A stretch of 64,000 nt of DNA from Synchiropus splendidus (GCF_027744825.2 NC_071345.1:3793501-3857500); one strand, 5' to 3'. Shown: positions 24,870 to 37,304, counted from the first letter of the stretch. Numbers and translations are program-made. Notes: a model not told the origin generated them from the sequence alone.

Positions 24870-25030
24870 TTGAGCGGAGGCACACCGAGTAGTCGGGGGG
24901 ACCGGTACCCACTTCCTCTACAAGCCGTCTTGTTTGGGGATTGAAGTTGGGAACTCTCTTCACGACTAATTGCGCGCCGGTGCCTTTCATGAATATTCAT
25001 GCTGGTGTGTTCAGACCCCGCCTAATTAGA
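24870..25030. promoter_or_regulatory. Candidate regulatory block with a POU-dimer-like palindrome
   Basis: Contains the perfect palindrome ATGAATATTCAT (24989-25000), close to the MORE-type site bound by POU dimers. It is flanked by gactaattgcgcg upstream and gcctaattagacg about 20 bases downstream. Binding and function are inferred from motif similarity. Confidence 0.4.
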
Positions 25031-28000
25031 CGCGGAGATGGAGGAAGATACTCGCACCTTGCACCACAAGAGAAGCATGTTCTCCCCCTTTAGCATTCTC
25101 AGGGGGATGCTGGCAGAATAGCCCAAGTTCATTAGCCAAAACAGACAGAGAAAAGTTACCTGAAAGCGCGGGACCATTCTGTCTTCAAAATAGATTTTTT
25201 TTTTTTGTGTGTGTGTGTAATTCCATTTTTCACAATTGCATATTTTAAGCCCATTACACACGTCGATCAAATTAGGAAACACAATTACCTGAGTGAGTTG
25301 AGGCTATTATCGGTTAGGAGGTGAGACTTTTTAAATGGGAATGTAGCGGGTGGCCACACAAACCTAAACGTTCCCACAGGAACTGAACTTGTCTTCAGCT
25401 CTTGAGAAACCATTGAAGGAGCAGCTGCAGAGTCTGAACCTGTGGACGTTTGTGGACATTGGAATTCTATCACACACAATCAAGAGGGATTTATTAACTC
25501 TTTTTGCACTTGTCTTATTGAGATTCGGGCTGAGAGATTTATTACGGACTAAAATAATTCAAACTGCAATAAGAATCGATCTACACTAGAGAAACCTGAT
25601 GCATGGTAAAGTTAAGATTCAAAATAGAAGCACCAACATTGCATTCATTTTAAATCCAATTTATATGTGTAAATGCGATTAATTCACAATAAAAACTTTT
25701 ATTACACATTTTTTAAATCAAGTGCTGCCACTAACTGAGGTTCAACAAATCTGTGTCTCAAGGAGGCACCAGAGAGCCCTTTACTAAGCCTGAGAACGAG
25801 ATGCTCCTGCAAAACTAGTGAAAGTGAGTCACACACTGCTTGTATCTCACAGCAGAGACTCTGTAACTCTGAGTAACACCAACCAAGACATCCCTGTCAT
25901 CACTTCCTCGAGCTTGAATCACTTGAGCGCACATTTATTTTCTTCCAGTTTGATCTATCAAACTGCCATTTTGATATTCTGAATTCTGAGATTATGTCAC
26001 TCTTAAAGCCAACACCCAACATAACGTAGAAAAAAAAAGAAAAGGAAAAAACCTATATAGTTATATGTGTGAGACGGAATGCAACAATCGAATTATATAG
26101 ATATCAAAAAGATAAAAACAAACATTAAAGTGACCATGGTGCTCAGTTTAAGGATGATGTGCATGTGTGTGTAGAAAAGAAAAAGAAGATTTGTATGACC
26201 ATGCAATAGTCAGTCAGCAGCAGCAGAAGTTGCAGACTAAGAAAAAGATTCACTCACTTCTGCACCTGAAGAAGAGCCACTGGCGGTTTCTGTGTTTAGC
26301 TAGTTGCAAAAACTAGTGTTCACGAACAGTTTACAACTGGTTTATATTGTTTTGAATTGAAGGAAATGTGATCTTCGATTGGGAATGTAAACCAATCCTC
26401 AATGGGTTTGCAACCTTTGTGACTCAATTGCGTCGAATTAGGATGAAAGCTTAAACTAGTGACTAAATGAGTGTCATGTTGATATGAAGTATGGTGGCAT
26501 AAAAATGACCAGGGAAAATGACACAATTTATTTGTGAGTTTTGCCACAAACAGACACCAATTTGCTCAGAAAGAGACTTCCTGCCTTCCCCGGGGGAAAA
26601 ATAAGGGGACTGTGGTTCAGTCACAAAGACGAGTTCTGTACAAGGACGTTTGAAAAACTCTGACTTCGCACTTCAAATTCTAATTTCCAAACTCATGGCT
26701 CCCGCTCTTCCTGTACAGGCCCGTTGCTCACCACTAACTTGTCTGTGATGCCTTTCTTTGGCCGCTCCATGGAAACACGGCCTCGGCCGGCAAAAATGCA
26801 CCTCCGCGCGCACAAGGCCATATTCCGGACAAAAGAGGCCAAAGCATCTGGATCTTTCTTTCCAGCCGCCAGTCGCTGGTGTGGAAGGACGCACAAGAGT
26901 GCGTCTGTGTGGCACAGACCACTGCTTTTTATAGACTTTATAGACCGACTGACTGGCTGAATAGCTCATCTTCATTAGCTGTTTGGAGCTTCTTGCTTTT
27001 TACGCAGGGAAAACATCCAAAATCATCTTGCATGAGCAACACGACGCCGTTGCTGCCGAAATGATTCCTCATCAACGTTTTTCATGACCTTGTAAATCCG
27101 TTTTCCTGTTTAATCAAATGAAGCCTGCGTGATGAAGTGTTGCGTCTCCGACACTTTTGCTCTTCCGCCGCAAACTGTTGTGGCAACCACAGCGTCTGAT
27201 GTGTGTCTGTCGGAAGCTTTGCTGACATGACACATTTGCATTCGTTACTGGTCTTTTACTTTTTAATACTAACAACACAAGAGCGTCCTCCAAAATGACA
27301 TTATTTTTCTAAAAAAATGCAGACGCCATGTTTGATATGTCGCAGGAGCAGGTCCAGCTTTTACAGTGCTCACTACTGCCACCCTCAGACTACATGTAAA
27401 ACTGTCAAGACGCAAATTTAATGGACCTCACGCCTTAATAGTTATACTAAAATAGATCCTATCATAACAATGAATAACTTGGAGGTTTTGATATTAAAAA
27501 TTCTGATTTATTTTCTATCTGTTTGTGTTTATCTATCCATTTTAACTTTGAGCCACACGGGTGAGAATCATTTTGCCGGTGAATATGTGAACTTAGTTGT
27601 AGCTTGAATCATTCATTCAGTTTTTACTCCACTACAAGAGAAACTATTTTCATGGGAATAAAAACAGCAACATTTAGAATCAAATGAGTCCCAAACATTT
27701 GTCATTTTTTAAAGCTCTAGTTGAAATGTGTCACCAGAACTCCAAGTCAAAGCTCTACTTCATAGCTTTTATATGAACATTCGCAGGGTTATTACTGTGC
27801 AATAAGGACTTGTGTTTATCTCAACTGATCTGCTTTTTTTGGTTTAGTTTCCACGAACAACTCGTTTCAATTGGAATTCAGAAGGAGATTATGAGGATAA
27901 ATAAAATGAATGAGCAGCAACAGTGGCGTGAAAGGATTGTAATTGTAGCCGTGCGCAATGACACTGGAAGGACACGCTCATCCCGGATAAATAAAGAATG

Positions 28001-28060
28001 GGTGGACAAAACCACGCCTTTAAAAGATGATGACGAGCACCTGTGACCCTCGGCAACTCC
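25031..28060. other. Non-coding DNA, one octamer site
   Basis: AT-rich on the whole. A T-run plus GT tract lies at about 25195-25218. A GC-richer, non-repetitive stretch with a ccatattccgg CArG-like site lies at about 26690-26890. An ATTTGCAT octamer is at 27234-27241. No gene recognised. Confidence 0.45.
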
Positions 28061-28099
28061 ACACACACACACACATACACACACGTGCACGCGCGCGCG
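28061..28099. repeat. (CA)n followed by (CG)n microsatellite
   Basis: A CA tract grading through acgtgcac into a short CG tract. Confidence 0.9.
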
Positions 28100-28129
28100 A
28101 GCGGCCACACAAGGACGCGGTCGCAGAAA

Positions 28130-28640
28130 TAAAGACAACTTACCTTCTTTTAGTCACGCAGATTAAAATGGATCCCAGCGCTGAATTGTCCTGTAAATAG
28201 AGAGAAATAGTCGCATGTGGAGGGATGACAACAAACAGAGATAAAAAAAAGGGAGAGAGAGAGGAAAAAACATTGCTTTCAGGTAAATGATGAAAATGTT
28301 GCGCCTGGGAAACCCCTCCAAAAAGCGCCGCTGTTTTAGAAGGAGTGGAACATGTGCCTGATTGCAGAGTTTTAGGCGAATGGAACGGGAGAGATGTAAG
28401 ATTTGTTTAAAGCCCCGCATTTCCATTTAAGAACGTGATTGTGTTTGCAAAGATCCCTTTCAATCTTCACCCCTCCAACCCCCCTCCCTTGCCTCCCTCT
28501 CTTACCCCTCAGCGTCTCCGCGGCTGCTTTGCAATTCATAGAATTGGTAATTTGCTATTGGGACAAAACGTGAAGGGAAAAATAATCAGATCAACCGGGA
28601 GAGAGGAAGGAAAAGCAACCAGTAGGAATTAAAACAGCGG
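28130..28640. promoter_or_regulatory. Candidate cis-regulatory block upstream of pou3f1
   Basis: About 3 kb upstream of the gene. Non-repetitive, with cagattaaaatgg, cctgattgcag, and the dense segment tttgcaattcatagaattgg, which continues into gtaatttgctattgg. The last contains CCAAT/POU-like half-sites. Function is inferred. Confidence 0.3.
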
Positions 28641-29444
28641 CTTTCTCCGCCGTCCTCTTCTCAAAGTTGATACTGGCGAGGGGTGAATGAAGCTCAAATC
28701 ATATTCCAGATCAATAATGTTCGCCATCATCTCTGTATCACCGCATTGCAGTGAAAGGAAATATATTGATAAATCTATGTTTTCGCTCAGTATTGTAACG
28801 TCCTTCATGTAAGATGAAATTGGGATATAGATACAAAAGATTGTAAAAGTGCAAAAGCCAACCTTGTAGAAGTGTGTTTCTTTACCAGGCAACAAAAAGT
28901 TCAAACAAAAATAACAGTTTTATTGGCTCAAGAAAGTGCCGTTATTAATAACCGCTTGCATTTAAAAGCAACTGAGTTCAAGAAATATAATATTTATAAA
29001 ATTATCCAGGTCTATTTATGAGCAGCTGTGAACTCAGAACATGGAAATTGCCAGTGTGTCAAACGTCTTCCGACGTTTGTCTGGATTCTTATTGTTGTGG
29101 ATCAATATGTTATTGTCAATCTCTGCGTCAGGTTTGTTGCTTTAGCTTAACGCTAACTCAGCCAGCACACCTGCTGTCTTGCATGACTGTCTTGAAGGAA
29201 TTAAAGTGCCTGACTGTTTACGTTAACAGGTGTAGCTCGACTGCTAGCACGCTGCTATGCTAAACACTTCTGTACTCGCGACTTTTCATGACGGAGTGAA
29301 ACGTCAACATTAGCCCTTGAAAGCTAAAGCTGCAGCCATGGGAAGCAAGAAGGAATTTGCATATTTTTTCCAGAGTTATTTGAAGTATTGAGAGTTTAAT
29401 ATTAGTATTGCAGGGAGAATTGTAAAATAAGAGCTGGGACGGCG
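28641..29444. other. Non-coding DNA with one octamer site
   Basis: Mixed to AT-rich sequence. ATTTGCAT at 29355-29362. No gene recognised. Confidence 0.45.
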
Positions 29445-29465
29445 GTGTGTGTGTGTGTGTGTGTA

Positions 29466-29499
<34 letters not shown>
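29445..29499. repeat. (GT)n and (GA)n compound microsatellite
   Basis: A ten-unit GT tract, a short spacer, then about thirteen GA units. Confidence 0.95.
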
Positions 29500-31005
29500 C
29501 GTTTTCTTGGCCTGTCTTAACAAAGTGGGCGGCGATGATGAGATCACACAACATTGGAAATTACACAGACAATACAAATAAATGACACACTCGCAGGCTT
29601 TGAAACGGAGCAAATATTCTTAAACGTGTCAGCGGAGCGTTGATTTGCCGCGTGCGTGGGCGGGCGCTGTGGCGCATCACGTCGCATAATCTGTTTAGAA
29701 TGAAGAAGAGCTAAAATTATCGCTGACCTGTTATTACAAAGGTGCACGCAACACAGGCGCCGCTGCCACGCGCTATAAGATGTTTGGGCCTGGGGGACTC
29801 ACTTTAAGGTTGTCGACCATTTGATCGGGAAAATGGCGGATCCTTGCTGATGGTGGAAGATGTGACGCTCCAGACTTGACCTCTCAAGGCGAGGTTGGTG
29901 AGTGGGAGGCGGAGCTTGGTAAAACTTTCCATCCTGGCCTTTTTTTTTTTGCGTAGGCCCTGAGAGAGCCTGGACTGTAAGATAAGTCATAGATTGTATG
30001 GTAAATTCATGCAGTTTTTTTAGAAGATTGTGGTTTAAATTCTGAGTCAGAGCAGCGATACACTTGTCATAAGCATTTGTTTAGTGTGGAAGCAGCTATC
30101 TGAAATGTGGCGCCACTGACAGCAGGGCTTTTTTAAACTACACAATAACAGTCAACATATTTAATGTTGAATCACAAAGACACTTCATATAGTATGGTGT
30201 GAAGTTGACACAAAGGTGTGACTAGTACAGTATGATCCAACTGGGCATCTGGTCTGAGTCCCAGGTGAAACACAGTGCTAAATGTTCTGTACCTGTACTG
30301 ACAGATTCAAATGTATCAAAACTATTTGACTGACAAGGTTTCCCTCCTCCTTTTTCTCAATCCAAAAACACAGATTTTTAAATCTAAAGAGTCCAGATAA
30401 ACAGATAAATGTCACTGTAAATATAACTGTAACTGTAAGGAGTTGTTGAGACTGTTCTGGATGACCAACTCAGAGACAGAGGGGGGGGGGTGTCTCGTGG
30501 GTCAGTGCCTGGGTCCTCCGAATGACTAGGACCAGAGCTGTTGCTGGTTTTTCCAAGACTATACATTTTAGTATTGAACATTTTTGGAAGCAACTGTGCT
30601 CTCTATGAGGAACTAAACCAACAATGTCAAGACCTCCGCTCCACAAAATTAAATATTGATGTAAAACTTAAAATTTCACCATTTTAATGAATCAAAGAAG
30701 TTATATTTGCATGTAATACTTGGCTTATAATGACCATTTCTGCTTATTTATGTCAATACATTTCTGTTTTCCTTTTCATGTTTTTCCCCACACTGTAGTT
30801 ATTATTTCTCTGGTTATGTTGTGAGATTTAACTCTGTTTGAGTACTTCACTTGCTCCCTTATTATGATGCCATTGTTTACACTTTTTTTTTTTTTGTTCA
30901 TTTTAGAGACATATTTAAAATAGTCCAAAAAAGGTCTTCTTCCTCTAAAAATATTAGACATGAAATACGCGTTTTTAAATTTGTTTTTGGTCCATTGTCA
31001 AACGT
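29500..31005. other. Upstream flank of pou3f1
   Basis: Includes a GC-balanced stretch (about 29640-29900), a poly(G) run (30481-30490) and AT-rich DNA with an octamer ATTTGCAT at 30705-30712, followed directly by gtaat. The octamer lies about 0.6 kb from the coding start, so proximal autoregulation is conceivable. No gene recognised. Confidence 0.45.
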
Positions 31006-31320
31006 TTGTTTATTAGACCGCAGTTTAAACTGTCCTTTTTTTTTTTCCTGGAGCACCAAGTGTCACGAGCATGTCAGCGCCGTCTTAAACTTGAGACAAG
31101 AGATGTGGCTCCACAGAAGAGCTCCAGGTTTATCACAGCTCCTCCAGTAGCTCCGGTCCTATTGAACGTGTCCCCAGTGGGCTCGGATCGGACGGGAGCC
31201 AATACCAGAGGAGGGGGGCGTGTCTTCCCTCTCTCCCCAAGACCTCCCAGAGCAAGTTGTTGCGTTTGGGCTCTAAAGCCGGGAGACCTCCGAAGTGCGC
31301 GTCAGTTTAGCGAGTCGGCC
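31006..31320 (+). promoter_or_regulatory. pou3f1: Proximal promoter and 5'UTR of pou3f1
   Basis: The sequence shifts here from AT-rich to GC-rich and CpG-bearing DNA that continues through the coding region. A CCAAT box (gagccaat, 31196-31203) is followed within 15 bases by a GC-box/KLF-like stretch (ggggggcgtgt, about 31214-31224), and there is no clear TATA box. A start of transcription somewhere around 31220-31260 would give a short GC-rich leader, but this is inferred from box spacing only. The pou3f1 frame has no stop in this stretch, so an N-terminally extended protein is formally possible from an ATG at 31006; family conservation argues against it. Confidence 0.6.
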
Positions 31321-32436
31321 ATGGCGACCACAGCTCAGTACATCCCGAGGAATAACTCCTTACCGTCCAACCCGCTCATGCACCCGGACTCGGACCGCAT
31401 GCACCAGGGGACCACCTACAGAGAGGTGCAGAAGATGATGCACCACGAGTACCTGCAGGGGCTCGCCGCCACCAACACCGGACACCCGATGAGCCTGACG
31501 CACCACCAGTGGCTGCCCACCTCCAACAGCGACTGGTCCAGCGGGACCCACATCGGGCAGCAGGAGCACAAACCGCAGCCGCGGGAGGACCTGAGCAGCG
31601 GCTTCCACCACAGATCGCACCTGGTCCACCAGCAGACGCAGGGCGCGCACCACGGCTCGTGGGCGCCCGCCACGACGCACCACCTGTCCCCGCTGTCTCC
31701 GGCGTCCAGCGCGCACCAGTCGCTGGGGGTCTACTCCCAGCCCGGATACACCAACCTGAACGCCATGCTGAGCCCGCAGCCGGGGGCCCTGCACCACAGC
31801 ATGCGGGACCCGCTGCACGACGACTCGGGCAGCCACGAGATGGAATCCCCCCAGCAGGCGTTCAGCCACCATCAGGACCACTCGGACGAGGACGCGCCCA
31901 GCTCCGACGACCTGGAGCAGTTCGCCAAGCAGTTCAAGCAGCGGCGGATCAAACTGGGCTTTACGCAGGCGGACGTGGGCTTGGCGCTGGGCACCCTCTA
32001 TGGAAACGTCTTTTCTCAGACCACCATCTGCAGGTTCGAGGCGCTGCAGCTCAGCTTCAAGAACATGTGCAAACTAAAGCCGCTGCTAAACAAGTGGCTG
32101 GAGGAGACAGACTCCAACACGGGCAGCCCCACCAATTTGGACAAGATCGCGGCGCAGGGCAGGAAACGAAAGAAGAGGACCTCCATCGAGGTGGGGGTGA
32201 AAGGGGCGCTGGAGAACCATTTCTTGAAATGCCCAAAGCCATCCGCGCACGAAATCAGCACTTTAGCCGGCACTTTGCAGTTGGAAAAAGAGGTTGTGCG
32301 TGTTTGGTTTTGCAACAGAAGACAGAAAGAGAAACGGATGACACCGGTGGGGGTCCCGCACCCGAACATGGAGGACGTATATTCCCAAGCAGAGACCCCT
32401 CCTCTACACCGCACACTACAGAGTCCTGTGCAGTGA
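31321..32436 (+). CDS. pou3f1: POU domain, class 3, transcription factor 1 (Oct-6/SCIP/Tst-1 orthologue), single exon
   Basis: This 371-residue protein is a nuclear DNA-binding activator that binds octamer-type sites; in vertebrates the family acts in neural progenitors and in Schwann-cell myelination. Seen: the N-terminus [10 protein letters not shown] and the [11 protein letters not shown] and [12 protein letters not shown] blocks are class 3 member 1 signatures, whereas members 2-4 begin MATAASN. A His/Ser/Pro-rich activation region covers about 1-188. The acidic lead-in [14 protein letters not shown] opens the POU-specific domain (about 190-264), a linker follows (265-281), and the homeodomain is about 282-341. 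It has a basic RKRKKR nuclear-localisation/arm sequence (281-286) and the recognition helix VWFCNRRQ, with POU-typical Cys331 and Asn332. The tail ends LQSPVQ. The frame stays open 105 codons upstream, but the family start MATT and a strong initiation context (G at -3, G at +4) fix the ATG at 31321. The gene is intronless, as usual for class 3. Odd: helix 2 reads [10 protein letters not shown], where the family usually has EIT.LADSLQ. Confidence 0.97.
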   Translation: MATTAQYIPRNNSLPSNPLMHPDSDRMHQGTTYREVQKMMHHEYLQGLAATNTGHPMSLTHHQWLPTSNSDWSSGTHIGQQEHKPQPREDLSSGFHHRSHLVHQQTQGAHHGSWAPATTHHLSPLSPASSAHQSLGVYSQPGYTNLNAMLSPQPGALHHSMRDPLHDDSGSHEMESPQQAFSHHQDHSDEDAPSSDDLEQFAKQFKQRRIKLGFTQADVGLALGTLYGNVFSQTTICRFEALQLSFKNMCKLKPLLNKWLEETDSNTGSPTNLDKIAAQGRKRKKRTSIEVGVKGALENHFLKCPKPSAHEISTLAGTLQLEKEVVRVWFCNRRQKEKRMTPVGVPHPNMEDVYSQAETPPLHRTLQSPVQ

Positions 32437-33660
32437 CTGCTTTCATGAGCTTCTCCTCCTCCTCCTCCTTCTTCTTCTTCTTTTTTCCCCCCCGCTTCCC
32501 CGAACATAAACATCAATTGAAAAAGGGACTAATGGAGTTTACAATATTTAAGTTTTGGCCTTTGCTTTGCCCGAGAGACTTGGAAAAGTTTGAACTGATA
32601 ATTAAAAAAAAATACTACTGATTCAGCAAAGATTTTATTGACCAAAATTCTATGAAATTGAAATGATGAAACGATCAACACTGGCGTTGGAAAAACACTG
32701 TTTATGTTGCTTCTGTTTTTGGTTCATAATGAATGTGATGTTTTTGTCTTTCTTTAATTTGCGTTACACGTTAAGGCACCCTTCAAATCTCGTGAATTCT
32801 AACTGCCTTAATTTATATTTATCTATTTAAAAAGCAGGCAAACAGGAGCTTAGAGAACGGGCATTTTAGGAGTCACACTCTTTCGTTTTGTTGAGATGAA
32901 AATGAGGGATTTATTTGCATGGAGCACTTACTATTTCGTTAATGTTGCAGTTTTACGTTCGTTTGTAAATTTCTGAGCTGATCTCAACAGGCTTAAAACC
33001 CACGCAAAACGCATTTAAAAGTGAGATTTGGTTTCGAAAAAATAAAGAGAAGCAGTAAAAACTCAGGTAACTTCAGTGCCCCCATGTCGAAACATAGCGC
33101 CTGTTTATTTTGATATTAGTTTTAATCATGTGTTCTAATCTGATTAAAACTTTCTTTGTTGTGATTTAAATAAATGAGTAAAAAAAATACAAAAAATTGT
33201 ATTATATGAAAAAGGGAAAAAGCGATGAAGTATTTATTAATTTCACGACCTGAAAGTGTCATAATTCACTCCAAAAATCGAAGAAAAAAAATGAATACAA
33301 GTGTTTGTTTTTCCAAGAAAAAAAAAAAGATTTTAGAGTCAAAATGTTTCCGATGTAAATATGTCCAATATGTAAACTTGTATTTGTTCTGAGATATTGT
33401 TTGTTTTCTTTTTTTCCGGGCAGTTTTGTACAAGAAGATATTTTAATATGATTTCATCTATGACCATTTATATTATATATATTTATTTCTTCTTTTTTTC
33501 TCTCCTTTTTTTTAATGTTTCTCTCTGTTGATGTTTTACGTTGCAGTGGATTTTACTACATTGTATGTTGATTGCTAAATGTAGACTGCAAAGTCACATT
33601 TTTATTTATGTTATAGTAATATTTTATTACTTACATAAAACATATATACAAGAAATGGTC
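32437..33660 (+). other. pou3f1: Probable 3'UTR of pou3f1
   Basis: After the stop codon there is a short CT-rich stretch (tcctcctcctccttcttcttc), then about 1.2 kb of AT-rich, T-run-containing sequence with several ATTTA-type elements, as expected for an unstable regulatory mRNA. Candidate AATAAA polyadenylation signals lie at 33041-33046 and 33169-33174. The AT-rich tract continues to about 33660, so the main cleavage site may be more distal and use a variant hexamer. An octamer ATTTGCAT sits at 32913-32920. The end is inferred from composition; transcript data would set it. Confidence 0.55.
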
Positions 33661-36600
33661 TGTTGTCTTCATTGAGATAAAAAGGACAAAAAAAAACAAA
33701 CAAAAAACACTGGTCTCTTTCGCCTTTCTGTTTTTTTGTGGCATCAAGCTGAGGAAAGTTCGAATTAGCAGTGAGTGGTTATGTAACAGGGTTCGTTTAG
33801 AATCAGAACCTGTGTGTTTGTGCCGATGGAGGAGAAAAGACAGCGCTATTTCACCTCAGGCCAAACCCTGCTGCACACAGCCTCTGACACTGTTCGCATC
33901 TTTGTGTAATCGCAGTATTAAATCGTGCAATATTCACATCGAATCGGTGTCTTTCTTCAGTGATCAATAACCGCCGTTCTTTTATCATCAAAACTGTTAG
34001 TCGTTCATCACCGCTTCCCTCAAGTTGTCGTTTACAAGTTCATAAAACATTATTTTTTCCACGATGCGGAGCTTATAGTCAACTTTTTAAAATCAATTTT
34101 GACTTTTTTCGCACCGACTTGCGCGATTACAACGAGCTAAAACCCGTCGTGTAAATGTAGCTTTCCAATTATTTGGCCTTTTTCATATACAGTTTTATCA
34201 AACGCAGTGATTTCAGTTGAAATATTGACGCAAACGGACGTTAAAAACGTCTATTTTTGTCCACGAAATAAGTCATGTCCGGGTGGAGTCGGTTGAAGAA
34301 GCGCAGAATAAACTGCGTGATATTAAACAATAAGTCAAAAAACACTTCCCTTTTAGATGAAACCTTCGATTTAAATCCCAAATATCCACGAGGCCTTTCC
34401 TTTTCGCCAATGTCTCAACAGTGTGCGAGTTCTTTATTATATTATTTACGTTCCGAAAACAGGCGAGAAAGTTTGTTGGACTGAAAAATATCACACCAGC
34501 AGATACATTCTCTCAGGTATAATTTTAACAGGCGAATTCCGTTCAGTGAATTTTCCCTACAACAATTTCTTTCTCTCGTAAAACTTCGACATCAAACGCA
34601 AACATCAATGAACAATGAACACAACATTCAGACGCTTTTTCAAGACTCAGATGGTCGCAATAATTCGTTCCTTGTGGTATTTTGGTCACATTAAAAAGTT
34701 CCTTCAAAGGCTTGTTTTTAGATATAGAATATCAATTTTTTTTAAAAAGCGGATGATTTATTTCATGTAGACACTTTCTTTCTTGTCTATAAGTGACGCG
34801 GCGCTCAAACGGCGGAAGCTGAGGCCAAAGGCTCAGAACTCGCTCGCACTGAAGGATGAACCACAGGCGCTCCCTGCTGGCCACACGCTGAACTACAGCT
34901 TCCATAATAACATTGTCAGTTCTTCACAACCTTCATTTAAGTTAAGCACAAATGGTGATTATATAAATGTGCTTATTTAAACTCGTAATTTAAATATTTC
35001 CATAACGTACTTATTCCTGTTTCATGTATTTCAACTGTATCCAAATCATATCAAGCAGATCTTACAACGCGTTGTTGGCAATGCAGAATTCAGAATCTGC
35101 TTCACTGACTGCAGTCTTCCACAGGTCACTAAAAGGGAAAAGCTATGGACTTTACTCTGTGAGGTTGAACAATAAGACCATGTTCAAGGATGGAGAAGGA
35201 AGACACACTGTTCACTGATCATTATAGAGAAAGAGGCAAGTACATGTCCTCAATATCCCCATTCAGAATCAAAAATGAGGCGACACATCAAAGGACACTT
35301 TGGACACCTGATGTAACTGCTACAAATAACGTGTTTCTTGTGCCACATTTGTTACCATAAAATATGATTTACAAGTATATTCTGAGACTCTCTTCAACAT
35401 CTTTCGGGGAGGACGATAAAATGGACAAATACACTCCGGACTCACTACACACTCACTACACACCATAGACACACATGCAATTTCACGACACACACACACA
35501 TTCATTAGATTAATAAAGTATTTATCTATCTATCTATCTATTTCAGGAATCTGTGGCGTTCGGAGTCAAATACGTTGCTAGCTCTCCCTCAGTAGCTCAG
35601 GTAGATGAGGAGACATGAGCAAGCTTTTTGTCCCTCTCAACGTTTTGGCTCCTAAAGATGGTTGTTTGTGACATAAATCTACTTTTAGATAGTTTCTAAG
35701 TGTCGACATAAGAAAGAGAAAAAGCGATTTTGAAGCACTGATACTAAATTGGCTATAGGTAGCGTGTAACTGCACCCATTTAGTTTTTGATTTGACTTTG
35801 AAAAACTGTTTTCCTAACCACCATCAGTATAAAAATAAATGCACATTTTATTTGGTGTTTTTTTTTTTAAGTGAGAACCTTTTATTATGACCCTGTTTTT
35901 GCAGAGAATTAAAAGAAGACTGAACTGGAAATGTGATTATTTATGCTTTTATTAAATCATTACATTTGATTTTTACTGTTCATATACATAATACCGTTTA
36001 CATTTTATCGTCGAGAGATTATTTAAGACACTTAAATTGTTCGTCAGCTGTATCTTAACCTATGTGTCTACTCCACTTTGTTAAATTTATTTATTTTACA
36101 ATACACAAGTTCCATTTCAACAAGGTTTAGATGATCCATTGATACGTCATTTACAAGTTGGTCCCAAGCTCACGTTGTAGCCGATGGCACTTGCGCAAGA
36201 GGTGGGAGACCCTGGAAAGGAAGCCAGGCTCTTTGCAGGGATGGGACCGACAGATGTGTATCTAAAATGATAACAAAATCCATCTTGTCATACAGTACAA
36301 TAAAATAATAATAATAAAAGTGAATCTTCAGGGCACTCTGGTTTCCTCCCAAAGTCCATGTACATGGAGAGCTCAATATGAGCATGAGTGTGTGTGTGAC
36401 ATAGACAAGTGACTGGGCTTAGGTGTCCTTCGCCTCTGGCCCCTTATAACCAGCGTAAGGTCCAGACTCCTGTGATGGAAGGAGCAAAGGAAAAAACGAT
36501 TTTGAGAGCTTTTTTCTACTTCTACTTTTCTACAGTTTCTACTGTACCTGCTCAGAGAACCAGGACTGACAGAGACCACAGTGACTAGACTAGAGCCCCA

Positions 36601-36739
36601 CACGGGTGTCAGCAGTGGGCTGGCTCACTGACTCACACAGGACTTCAGCCCAGCACAGTGCAGCCTGGCTCTCAGCAGCGGCGCTGACCAGCGGTGCAGA
36701 GCGCCGACACCTCCATCATCAGCGAGGTGTCGTCACACA
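33661..36739. other. AT-rich non-coding DNA downstream of pou3f1
   Basis: No repeat family or coding similarity recognised, apart from a short TATC tetranucleotide tract at 35525-35543. Some of the left part could still be transcribed if the 3'UTR is longer than assumed. Confidence 0.45.
35525..35543. repeat. (TATC)n microsatellite
   Basis: Nearly five uninterrupted TATC units. Confidence 0.9.
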
Positions 36740-37030
36740 CTGGAGATGTGTGGATTAGTGATGATTAGCAGGGATTATGGCTGGTTAATGGTGGGAAAAT
36801 ACATTAGGAACCATCAGCTCTGAGGGAGGGAGGAGGAGGCGGCGAGGGGCGGGGGGGCAGATTTCACTCACACTGGCGGATTTGCATTGATCCACAGCAA
36901 ATGAATGAGGATTAGCCACATCAGGCTATCTGCCAACAGATAAATAACATTAAGCGCATTATACGCCGATGCCTCTTATTAATGACATTACAAACAGCGC
37001 CACAACGCTGGCAATTATGGAAATAATAGG
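36740..37030. promoter_or_regulatory. Candidate enhancer with GATTA sites and an octamer
   Basis: About 4.3 kb past the stop codon. Visible sites in order are ggattag, tgattagc, ggattatgg, ggttaatgg, an ATTTGCAT octamer (36880-36887), gaggattagcc and ttattaatgacattac. A purine/G-rich spacer (about 36825-36860) separates two halves. The density of paired-type/OTX-type GATTA cores plus a POU octamer is well above neighbouring DNA by eye. Enhancer function is inferred; no conservation data were available. Confidence 0.45.
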
Positions 37031-37304
37031 CGGCGTCTGATCATGTACTTCCCAGATCCTCCTGGTGCGCTGGATGAGATGCCGGAGCTAAGCTGCTGGT
37101 GGGCAGAGAGGCGTCGAGTTCGCAGCAGAAGTGGCGCTGTGGTTAAGCGGTTTAAGTTCATTATTGGCTGGAAAATGTGGAAGACGCGCAAGCTTTTGTC
37201 GGCGTCGTGGAAGGAGTTTGTGTGCAGAACAGAAGGAGAATAAAGATGGCTGGGAGGACCATAACCTGCGAGCATTGCTCCAGCTTTATGGATCATTTTG
37301 TCTT

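Noticed and set aside
28061..28099. CRISPR-like or tandem-array signal
   Set aside because: It is a simple CA/CG microsatellite; no spaced direct repeats occur anywhere in the window.
31360..31881. A 173-codon minus-strand open frame antisense to pou3f1
   Set aside because: Its Val/Arg/Gly-rich translation mirrors the His-rich sense codons; it is a shadow of the real gene.
31509..32621. A 370-codon overlapping plus-strand open frame across pou3f1
   Set aside because: It lies in the second frame of a GC-rich coding sequence, where stops are rare. Its translation is low-complexity and Ala/Gly/Gln/Arg-rich with no known domain, and it runs past the real stop.
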